Shown here one piece after another: positions 54,654 to 64,000 of a stretch of 64,000 nt of DNA. The stretch spans positions 1,580,843 to 1,644,842 of the forward strand of contig ML976658.1 in the NCBI GenBank assembly GCA_010015655.1, read 5' to 3'. Position 1 is the stretch's first letter, and each line of letters starts with the position of its first letter. The notes beneath the pieces were generated by a model, which worked only from the letters and a program-made list of their open reading frames with translations, did no database searches and was not told the origin of the DNA. This stretch comes from Bimuria novae-zelandiae CBS 107.79. Taxonomy: Eukaryota > Ascomycota > Dothideomycetes > Pleosporales > Didymosphaeriaceae. The position numbers and the translations under genes were made by a program.

Positions 54654-57065
54654 CGACTTTGTTTCCCTCTTACAACTCTATTTGGTTCAAAATTGCATAC
54701 TCGGTGTAGGTATAGCATTCGCGGCGACCTACGGGTCTGTCGTTCTCTCGCAACGTCACTGATGGCCTAATACATAATTAAAATTCACATGTGCAACTGG
54801 AGACGCAAGGCTTCCATTTCACCTTCTATATCCGTTCGTTCCCCGACCCCACAGTTCCCTAGTTTCGGTCATAAGATGCTAGTGCGCTTGCCGATACTTG
54901 GTCCTACAGTACAAAGCTCCACCTGTTGCCACTACTTTGCTCATGACTCGCTTAAGGCGTATGGGAATACCATTTAATGCTATCTATGACTTTGAGCCCT
55001 GGTTTTCGGCGGTCACAATCAGAAACCAGAGTACTCTTAAAAAAAACCTACGAATCAGTCATCAGTTGTTAAACTGATCGGGAAGTCAGTGGAGATTTCG
55101 ATTTCATCGGCTTCACCGTACAGCTTCATCTCGAATTTAGACCAAGGCCATTTCTTGAGTCACGGTCGTCGGAAGACGTACCGATCCTGCACCTCATCTG
55201 CACGACATGCGCCGATACCTATCCGAAGCTTTGTCCGGTCTACACCGGCAGCTTTCCTACTCATAATCTGTGTATTCGGCGCGATACGAACAAGGCCCGA
55301 ACGCGCGCTAGTGTCATCTGCCGCGGGTATGGCGACGTGACCCACTTAATTGCAAGCTCGCTGGACATCATCCAAGAGAATAACCCCGAGCTCCGACACA
55401 ACACGTGCCATCGGTGGCGATATCAAAAACCCATCCTGCTCCACTACAACAGAACAAGCAGACTTTTCTTTTTGCCTGCGTCAATCCTGCAAATTCTCGC
55501 CTTTATTCGGACCGCTGTTTCCCACTCTTGCTCGATATAGATTTGTTCCGACATACCCACACGCTATCAATGCCCAAGTCTCGTAATTTCGGTTCGGCAC
55601 TTGAAGCGGAGGCCTCAACGTCCTCGGCTTTCTCCCGAGCGTCCAGGTCCAGAACACCACCATCGCTGCAACCAAGTGGGCCAGAATGAGATGGTGCCCG
55701 GCACATGGTACGATTGATGAATCCGCCTTTCCGACGCTTCGGTCATCTCCGCGAGGCCAATCGTTGTTAGTCACAAGATCGAATCATCTTGAACGGGCGT
55801 TGGGTGAATTGAAGCGCCAGATCTCTACCCTGACGACCTCTCGCAAGGGGCCCATGCCATTCTTCTGTGTCTCCGCGCTGGGTGAAGTGGACGGAGATCC
55901 GCTCCCGTTCAAAGCTCTAGGGGTTCGAAGCCCTCAGAAAGTGACAGCTCTAGCATCTGAATCCTTGCCTCCTTCGCAACTTCTGCAAGCCACGGCATAA
56001 CGGAGAAAAAAGCCCTGTGATTGTCGAAAAGGCAACGATTTCAAGAGCTGATGTTCTAACGTCTACCCTAGGGTATTTTGAACCGGATTGCATGATCAGC
56101 GTGTCCTCCGTATTACATGAGTTGCAGACTTGATAAAGTGCGAGATTTCTTTAGGGGAGAGCTTAGGTGAATCCTTAGGGAGCTCCTTCACCTCTCCAAG
56201 CCTCTTCGAGTGCAAAAGTCAGCAAAGCCAGGGCTATAACCGACACCTTAAGGACTGTCTTCGATTTCATGTTGGTGTTTCTTATGTTTTTGGTAGCAAG
56301 TGAGCCACCGGATGCAATAAGGCAGCAGGCCCCGCGCCGAACTTGTTGGGCCTTCTCAAAGCTACGACATAACACAGCACGAATTCGCAGTTTGGAACTT
56401 TGGTAAGTAGAAAGGGAGACATCTAGGAGGATTTTGTAGGATGAGGGATTGGAGATTTGGCATTGCCATCGCAATCCCAAGTTTACAGGGACTGTGTGAG
56501 GCTCTTCGTCTCCAACGAGGCCCGGTTTCGTCAGCATCCAACCGCGCATGCATGTCGTACACTCTCTTGACGTCGAAACGATTGCCATAACAAGTCTAGT
56601 ACCCACCTGTTCAGTGTGTAACTCGTCGATCACACACCAACTTCGACAGTCGATATGCAGTTGGCCACGCACTAATCGCAGCGGTTCCTTCCCAACCGCC
56701 CCTAGCGTCTGACGCAAGCCCACCCAAAACCGCCTGAGGCACGCACTCCACGCCGCACCTCACCGCTCACCAGCCAATTGCAATTCTTCCCCTCCTGCTG
56801 CCTCGCGACAACCCGCAGCGAACGCGTATCCTCTGCTTACCCATCGCGTCCAATTCTTGATACCCCTCCGATAGCAAAAATATAATAAAATGCTATCTGC
56901 TGTCGCGATGGATTGGTGGCGTTCGCGCAGCCAAGCCCCCTCTCAAACCCTCCGCGTTTCGGGGCGTGCAAACAATTGTGACATCCCCTTCAGCCAAGCT
57001 CTCCAGGCCGCGCAGGTCAATCGTATCTGTGATACTTAATTAACATTATCCCGTCGGTCGCAATC
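54654..57065. other. Intergenic, no gene supported
   Basis: 2.4 kb. Open frames at 55089-56000 (plus) and 56175-56723 (minus) are short, lack domains and have no convincing intron signals. The stretch 55560-56000 has somewhat protein-like composition (EAEASTSSAFSRASRSR, NHLERALGELKRQ) but stops separate the pieces, so at most a decayed gene. The 200 bp before 57066 are pyrimidine-rich promoter sequence. Confidence 0.35.
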
Positions 57066-58922
57066 ATGAGTTCCTCGCATCCGCATAACCGTTACATAGA
57101 TAACTCCGACGCCGCGTCCTTTTACTCGTCGCATACCGATCCGCTATCAAGTCCTACGGACGGCTACTTTTACGGCTCGAGAGAGAACAGTGAAAGGGGG
57201 AATTACGGGAGTATTGGGGGTAGTGCAAGGGTGCCGAACGACGTCATGTACATCGACACCGACGCGGCGAACGCGGCCGCGAAGAAGCCCAGAATTACGG
57301 TCGAGAGCAGTCCGGAATATCGGGAGGAAGCGACGCCGTTGCTAGAGACATTTGTTGGACAGGATGCACCGCCGAGTTATCTTGAGGCGACGACGCCCAT
57401 GTGGTGGAGGGGTGAAGGCGTGGGACTGTTGAATGAAGGGCCCGCGGTGATGACGCCGCTGCAGGAAGACGGACACAAGGATGGACGATATCGACGGCGG
57501 AGCTTTAAGGAATTCTTTTCGAGAAAAAGGGTGAGGTGGTCGGCGGCGATAGTGGCGGTCATCATACTTGTCGTAATCATTGCGGCACTGGCGAGTAAAC
57601 GTGATAAGGTGAGTTTTGTTGAAAGCGCAGGAGCATAGATGAGTACTGACGGTACATAGTCGACACTGATAACCCCCACACCCGCACAACCTGCACAGTC
57701 TGGCTTGCCGTTGCCGTCGAGACCGGCCAAGGGCAAAGAAAGCTTCCCTATACGATGGCCCGCGGCATGCGGGAAGAAGAACTACAATTTGAAGAGCGAG
57801 GAGATGATATTCGGCAAGCCTTCCCAACTCAACATCGTGGAAGCAGTGCACCAGGTCGACGGTCCCTACAAGCGCGTATCTGGCTGGATCCACGTTACCC
57901 GGGCACCGCCAGAGCAAGCCGCCGGCACGATTGAAGCGAAGCTGTCGTACGCCATATCGAAGACGGTGGATGCGGCAAGCGTCAAGTACTCGTACACATC
58001 CACCGGTCTTACCATTGGCGATCCTAGCTATCCCGATGGTTTCGATGGCATCCGCCAGGGTGATGCGTGCTTGGGCATCTCCGTCGTGCTGTACATGGCT
58101 CCTGGCGCAAAGCTTGAGAACTTCAACGTCCGATCCACCCACCTCGGTATGCAGATCCACAACGGCGTCAATTTCGAAGTGACATCCGTCACCTCGATCA
58201 CCCTGACTACCGGTACTCTAGACGCGACGTCCTTCGCCTCGCGCGAAACGCGTCTAGAGACAATCTCCGGCTCCATCAGTGGGAAATACGCCCTCTTCGA
58301 CCTGCTCTCGGTAGTCACAAAAACCGGCTCTGTGAATATCAACGTCGATCCCCAAGAGAAAGCCGAGAACGGCTCGGCCGCCGCACTATTATATGCGAAC
58401 ACAATGTCCGGCAGCATCCGCGTCGACACCGAGCGCAAGAACATCCCTGAACGCGACTACGTCGTCAATATCAACAGCACGGCCGGCTCCATCGACGGGA
58501 CCTTCATCCACGGCTCCGACACAAAGATGACCTCTGTCGCTGGCGCCATAAACATCGACGTGCTCCCGTATGCATCCGGGGAGTCTAGCACCAATCTCAG
58601 GACCAAGACCACGGATGGCGAATCCAATATCAAAATACGTGCACCCTACAGTGCCCCTGGAAAAGCGTTGACCAACTTGGTGTCAAGCCATACAAGCATA
58701 TCCGGCCAGATCAAGCTCAATTACCCACAAGAGTGGGAAGGCCATCTCGAGGGCGAGAGTGTCTCAGGGATGCTGCATCTAGAGGGCAAAGACCTGGAGC
58801 TGATTCGGCAGGACGAGCGGCCTGGAATGAACCTCGCGGAAGCCAAAAAGGGGAATGGGAAGAGTGAGATGGTGTTCAAGACGCTTAATGGTGCGTGCGA
58901 TGTCTTGGTTGGGCGGAAGTAA
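57066..58922 (+). CDS. Single-pass membrane protein with DUF4097-like repetitive beta ectodomain
   Basis: Exons 57066-57608 and 57660-58922 encode 601 residues; the 51-bp intron is GTGAGT..CATAG, phase 0. The cytoplasmic half (1-155) is Ser/Asn/Tyr-rich with a PPSYLEA motif, followed by a basic RRRSFKEFFSRKRVRW stretch. The membrane helix lies at about 159-176 (AAIVAVIILVVIIAALAS), so positive-inside predicts the C-terminus outside. The ectodomain consists of repeating strands such as GTLDATS, GSISGKY, GSVNINVD, GSIRVDT, GSIDGTF and GAINIDV, each about 20-30 residues apart. That is the stacked beta pattern of DUF4097/adhesin-like proteins. Role unknown; a cell-surface or cell-wall contact function is plausible. 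Confidence 0.78.
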
Positions 58923-60966
58923 TCATGCATAAATTTGGTGCAATGATGTAATGACGGCGTTGGGGGCGTATAAAGACGATCCCGCGGCGCGGCAAGCTGC
59001 TTGGGAAGTGATACCATAGGAGCGCAAATTTCAAATTTCGTTTGTCTCAACTTCGGAGCTTCGCAAGCTTGGTGAAGCCGCGGTAGAACGCGTGGAAAAG
59101 GACTCGATTTGTACCGAACAGGTTGTTGATTTCAAAACATTTCGTTTGTGTCTACGTTTCTTGCTGAATAAATGTATGTGCAGATTTCTGGGCGAGGTCT
59201 TGCTCCGCCAGTGAGTGTTGATTGTTTGGCCTTTGCAGCTTCATCAGGCCCCGGCGTCTTACAAAGAGTATCTCGAGCACAGCAACATGGTGCTGGGGAT
59301 GGACACCCGGTATGTGCTGCATGCACTTCCTGCGATCGATTCAGTCCGACAAGGTTCAAAAAGCGGCAGAGCGCGGCGGCGGCTTAATGATTCCCTCCGC
59401 AAAGAGAGGATCCTGGAGTGAGACACCCCGGCTCCATTCACCCGAACGAATGCTGCTACTGTCGCGATACCTACATCCACCAACACGTGCCACGCAGTCT
59501 ACGAAAGACTCCATAGTGAACCGCGAGCGCAGCACGTTCACTCAGCACGAGCTACCCCAAGCTTCATGACGCGTTCGTGGGGCGTCGTCAGCCACTACGT
59601 CCTCCCATGCAAACATGAAAACTCGGGCATTGCATGTAAGGAGCGATGGAGGCCCCGGCTAGATAATCCCGATTCATCACGCTTTTGCGAACATAGTGTC
59701 GCTGCTCGCGCAACGAACCTCGGAACGGCACTGCATCGCACGTTGGGCATGAGCAGGGGTGCGTTGATGGTCCGACACCGTGGGGCAGGGATAACCCGTC
59801 GAGATACCTGGGTAATGTGAGATCCACGACCACGATGGACCCCACCTTTGTGAGGCTTATTGTACAGTAGGGTTGATGGTGCGATCCGACGTGGTCCGTG
59901 GGGCCGTTGGGAGATTGGAAACTTGGGAATCCTCCAGGTACATCCATCCGCTTTCGAACGCGGTTTCGTGGGTCGTGTGGACTTGACGTTCTGTTAGATG
60001 CTTTGTAATGTGATGTGTCAAATTGGCTGTGGATCCCTGGTACAGCGGGGAGAAATTGGTGCAGGCAATCCTTTCGGGAGAGCGGAAGGATTTGGTTGTA
60101 CAGCGTGAGGAAGAGCAAGATCTGGTGGTCGTGCCTCTGGTGTGCGTTTCGATGTTTTCTCACCTTCTATAGGTACCGCGCATATAGAATGGCGGAGAGT
60201 GAAGCTTGGGTCTGAGTGAGCACGTTAGTGCTGTGTTTTATGTCAGTTGGTAAGTTAGTGGTAGCTGTTTCGAAACCATCCATATAGTTGAATAATCGCC
60301 TTAAAGAAGGCTTGTAGGATGACTTGCTGCCTCCTTGATGTCGCATCCGTGCCCATTAAACGTTCGAGGCGAGTCGTTGGGCGTCTTACTCGTCCTGACC
60401 AGTGAGCGGCCCTGAGCTTAAATGAAGTTCACCATTCCTTCGACCGTTCGTGTATGGCCTGTCACATGGATCGCATCCCCACGGGGCGATCCGCCAGTAG
60501 GCGGTATGGTAGTTGATTGGGGAGACCTCGCTTCGCCCTACGATTTTAGGTATGGCATACCGTGTGTCTTACAAGAATCTGGTCGCCAACACGGCCAGAA
60601 CAAAGAACGATATATCCACGGCGATCACCAATAATCATTTGATGCTAGAGACGCATCTAGACAGCGATTTGGTGGCACAACCCTCCCAGTGAACATTGAT
60701 ATCCGATCCAGGTTCAAGGGGGTTCTGGGTAGTCAGCCGCGCAGCTGCCCACAATATCATCACCTTTTTGGCGATGCGGGGAATGAGCACCTTTCTCATC
60801 CGAGACATCGATAAAGAATCGTTAATCTGTCGCCTTTGCCCATAGGGAGAGCAGTGCAGGTATCTACGCAGTCGGAATGGACCGAGAAACGTGGGGTACG
60901 GAAAAGGGTACAAGAGTGGAATCTCGTTCCCATGAACAGACGTCGTGTCGTGGGGCAGTGGTGCGC
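58923..60966. other. Intergenic, no gene seen
   Basis: 2 kb with only short overlapping frames on both strands (for example 59588-60163 minus, 60422-60634 plus), none with a domain or splice signals that extend it. Confidence 0.35.
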
Positions 60967-61955
60967 TTAGTCCATGTTCGTGGTAGCCTGCATGGGAAGC
61001 AAGGGAGAATTACACAGGAACTTGATCGCCAACCCTCCTCCTTCTAGAATAGTTATCATCAGCCACAAAGTTTGCGAATGAACAGCACACGGACCGCGCC
61101 GCTTCCGGGGACCCCGTGGTGATGTACATACGAGAGCATCAAGGAACAGCGCCTGGGCGTCTAGGCAAAGAAGGTAAGGAGGATTTGCGCGGCTAGCGAA
61201 CTTGGTGTCTGTATGCATTGGACTATCCGAAGTCAGATTGCAATCTGATGAGAGGGGTATCGCGAGGCGCTGATGCCTAGCGAAATCTGCTCCACAACGG
61301 CATCCGAATGCTAGCATGATGGTGGCTGATTCTTCTGTAGTTTCTAAGCATTCTCTCTTGACATTGTCATGCTCGATGAGCGCACAGCGCGAAGTGGTGG
61401 CTGCTGAGTCGTGAATTATCCTACAACAGCGCATGTTGATTGACAAATTCGTCTCGAGGTCAGGGTAGCTGAGGCACAGCAGGCCACCAGGATTCGATAA
61501 TAGAGACATGGATATGCTGCTAAGATCCGTTTGTATGACGCGATGCGCGGTGTGCAAAACATGCATGTGGTGGCCGATGCTGTTGACACGGACGCGCATA
61601 CAGGAGGTTTACGAACATCCCCGACCACGCTGCAATGGAATCAGACGGTTGCCTGAAGCAGCGGAGGTGCTCACGTGTTTGGAGGTCCACGATTCTTGGA
61701 TGTCATCCAGCTGTTAAACGTCAAGCATTCACGCGAGGGGCGCTTACCGAAAGAGTCCAACTCGCGTCACAGGCTATGGCGAGTAGGCTGTAAAGTTGCG
61801 GCTCGGGCCAGGGCTCCATATCTGACAGCGTTCGAGTAATGGCGACGGCCAAATCGGCCCTGTCTTCGCCGTTCAGCTGGGAACGTCCATCAAATCGACG
61901 CGGGTGACGGGGGAGGAGCTGTTGAGTTCTGATACATGTTGGGGTTGCTAAGCGG
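60967..61955 (-). other. Probable spliced coding region, model unresolved
   Basis: On the minus strand, 61955-61767 reads as convincing protein (QLNGEDRADLAVAITRTL, EPWPEPQLYSLLAIACDASW). It is preceded by an acceptor-like CACTAAACCCGCTTAG and ends at a GTAAGC donor. Downstream, 61599-60967 is a 210-codon open frame containing DAQALFLDALV and a Cys-rich segment. I could not join the two: the intervening donors and acceptors give stops or introns under 40 bp, and no first exon is found. It may be a real gene with an unusual structure, or a decaying one. Confidence 0.3.
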
Positions 61956-63310
61956 GTTTAGTGCCGCGCTAGCCGTTTTTAACCGCAAGGAAAGCACGAC
62001 CCATGCCACCCACCTCGTGACCCCTTCATTCACTGCCACAAGGCATCACTAACCAGCTACACACTCAACGATGGGTAATATCCCTTCAGCGAATACGCTG
62101 CTGACTGTAAAGTCTCTGTAGTTTGTTGTGGTCATACTGTGGGCAACCACTAGGTCGCCGTTTCAGAACCGTCTTTGAGTGTTTCAGAACTCGTCTCATA
62201 TCTTCCTTCTACCTCTACCCGACCCTCACCACCGTTCACCGAACGGCTCAGCTCGCTATCGTCCCCGAGATGCCGCAGCAACGGGGTCTATCCTGAAACG
62301 GCTCCTCAAGTTCGCAAATGGGCAGGAGGCATCCCGGCTGAGGCCCCTCCGGCAATCCATCAATTGGCTCGCGCAACTCCACCATGACAGACGTGCCTCA
62401 GTGTGCCATGAACTCACACTGCTCGTCCTCCAGATGCAGCTCCGATACCCCGGCAGCTCCTCGCAGGTCGTCCCGTGGCATGAGCGCTAATCCCCGACAG
62501 CCCTACACCCACCTGCCCCACTGCGTGATGATCCTCTTTGGGAGAACGCCTTCCCTCCAGGCTCGCGTCGTTCCAAATCTCTGGCGGCCAAGGCGCGTAC
62601 CGATGCTGTTCTCAAACTCTTTACCCCAATGTGGTTCATCAGCGTCCGCTCTGCACATCCATCTTGTCCCATCATCACCCTCGGAACTGCACAATCCGCC
62701 TCTCATTATATACGCATATACCCTCGAACTACGTTTCTTCTTACTTTGGCATCGTCATTCTTTGGAAACTGCGCCCTATTTTTACCATCCATTCTTCTCA
62801 TTCGGAGCGGGCTCCTTACCGCGCTGGCAGCGAGGGAGACATTGTTCTCCGTACACTCTTTTGATCTGGCTGCAAGCTTTCCTTTGTCACCACACCATCA
62901 TTCATAGTCGCACAACACTATCGACTAGCTACATTCCTTTTGATAAGACATACACTCTTTCGCTTTCACCCAGAGTACGTCTCCCGTGCGGTGCTGTGCG
63001 CTCTTGCGTTACCTGAAGACCCCACGCTGTGCGCCGTTCGACGCACGTGGTGGCTGTGGACGTGAGGGTGGACTGCCTATTCTGGTCGCTAACAATTTTG
63101 CCAATGTAGTCCACTGACTCCAACTTCCCAGGTCATTCCAATAGAGAACGAAAATCAGGATGGAATTTAATGCGGTACAGCAGTAAGCTCACGCAGAATT
63201 GCTCTGCCATCCGGCTTGGTCCAGGCGCAAGCTAATGAGATATAAGATACCAGTCATCACCTAATAGATCATATCAGGTTAACCATCACACGGGCAATCA
63301 TCCAGCACCA
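61956..63310. other. Unresolved region upstream of the partial gene
   Basis: Contains several overlapping plus-strand frames between 62175 and 63016. One segment near 62545-62635 reads RDDPLWENAFPPGSRRSKSL on into AAKARTDAVLKLF, which looks protein-like, but no consistent model with start and introns emerged. The 300 bp before 63311 look like a 5' leader. Confidence 0.3.
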
Positions 63311-64000
63311 ATGATGTACAGCTACGGTACCATGCCTCTTCAACATCAACAACCCCACCCCCAACATCAGCAAACTCAGATCCAGCACATGTCAAGACCA
63401 TCACCACCTCAATCCACATGGGCGGTATCACAGACCCACAACCCCTACTATGTGCCACACAAGACTCCTACAAGAGAAGAACAGCAACGATATGTGTCTC
63501 GGCCTGACGTCCCAACAACACATTCACCGGCTCTAAGCTCGGCTACCTTCCGTCCTCCCATTAGTGCAGCTGAGGGTCTCGGAACACCAGACTACTTCCC
63601 TGGTGTCATAGATACTAGTGAGTGGCCTTCATCCCCAGAAGCGAGTTTGAGTTGATATGTGTAGGTCCTTGGGGACAAAAGGTCTGCGAGGAACTAGATT
63701 CTTTCCCATCCATAGACCACGACCTGTCTGAGTTCAATCAAGGCTTCATGGGCCACGATGAGAACGCTCCGATCATCCATCTTGGACAGTACCACGGCAT
63801 GGACCAGCACGAAGCCGACAGTATGCCGACCTACAATCCCAACTCTACGCGACGCCTATCCGAATCCTCATTTTCGATCTCCAGCACCGGGGGAGTTCTT
63901 CCGGAAGTATCGAATTACGAGGACATGGGAACGTCTGAAGCAGTTGCTTATACGTCAGACTGCGAACCATGGCCAAATCTGGAGGCAACTTCTAACCTAC
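63311..64000 (+). CDS. 5' part of an unidentified Gln/Pro-rich protein (continues past the window)
   Basis: Exon 1 is 63311-63617; a 47-bp intron (GTGAGT..GTGTAG) follows and exon 2 runs from 63665 off the window end. Phase is matched (A|GT). At least 214 residues are visible. The N-terminus MMYSYGTMPLQHQQP is followed by a His/Gln/Pro-rich tract and then acidic, Ser-rich sequence (EELDSFPSIDHDLSEF, NPNSTRRLSESSFSISS). That composition is typical of activation regions in fungal transcription factors, for example C2H2 types, but no DNA-binding domain lies in the window, so this is a guess. Confidence 0.6.

Noticed and set aside
55925..55945. Perfect Pol III B-box-like GGTTCGAAGCC
   Set aside because: The surrounding 80 bp do not fold as a tRNA and no A box is present. 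Probably chance.

Overview
The window looks like a chromosome segment of a filamentous ascomycete (Pezizomycotina; a dothideomycete is my guess, held weakly). Host genes have short introns of about 46-156 bp with GT..AG ends and CTRAC-like branch sites. The families are typical of these fungi: Zn2Cys6 regulators, an MFS sugar transporter, a GT34 glycosyltransferase and class III CoA-transferase. The repeats carry the signature of repeat-induced point mutation (RIP): very AT-rich, with TAA/TAG where Gln or Trp codons are expected. Spliced gene models were joined by hand by matching intron phases; each total is a multiple of three.

Layout. 1-2809: no gene I can support. 2810-5078: Zn2Cys6 regulator. 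5331-27062: a 21.7-kb nest of transposons that can be unpacked completely into one insertion at a single host TA. A 2,120-bp pogo/Fot1-like DNA transposon (Tn3) was hit by two copies of a second Fot1-like element (Tn1 and Tn2, each exactly 1,847 bp once insertions are removed) and by a solo LTR. Tn1 was hit by a chromodomain Ty3/Gypsy element (A) and a solo LTR. Gypsy A was hit by a related Gypsy (B) and an unrelated solo LTR. Gypsy B was hit by a 601-bp SINE-like element whose first 97 nt can form an HDV-ribozyme-like nested pseudoknot. Every junction has the expected target duplication, except Tn1's left TA, which reads TG.

27822-29100: GT34 glycosyltransferase. 29101-32277: intergenic, with an 18-bp minisatellite. 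32278-40166: a cluster of seven small related genes or gene remnants sharing the motif W-[D/N]-D-G-[F/Y/S] followed by a Trp. I do not recognise this family. At least four copies are broken. A membrane protein with a PAN/Apple-like ectodomain and a repeat-rich hydrophilic protein lie among them. 40547-43466: two disordered proteins with lipid-anchor-like C-termini. 43585-44609: a four-exon EXPERA-like membrane protein.

45187-54653: a probable metabolic module of sugar transporter, 11-exon Zn2Cys6 regulator and CaiB/BaiF CoA-transferase; the regulator and the transferase are divergent over a 673-bp promoter. 57066-58922: a single-pass membrane protein with a DUF4097-like extracellular domain. 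58923-63310: mostly unresolved, with traces of spliced coding sequence. 63311 to the window end: the 5' part of an unidentified hydrophilic, probably nuclear, protein.
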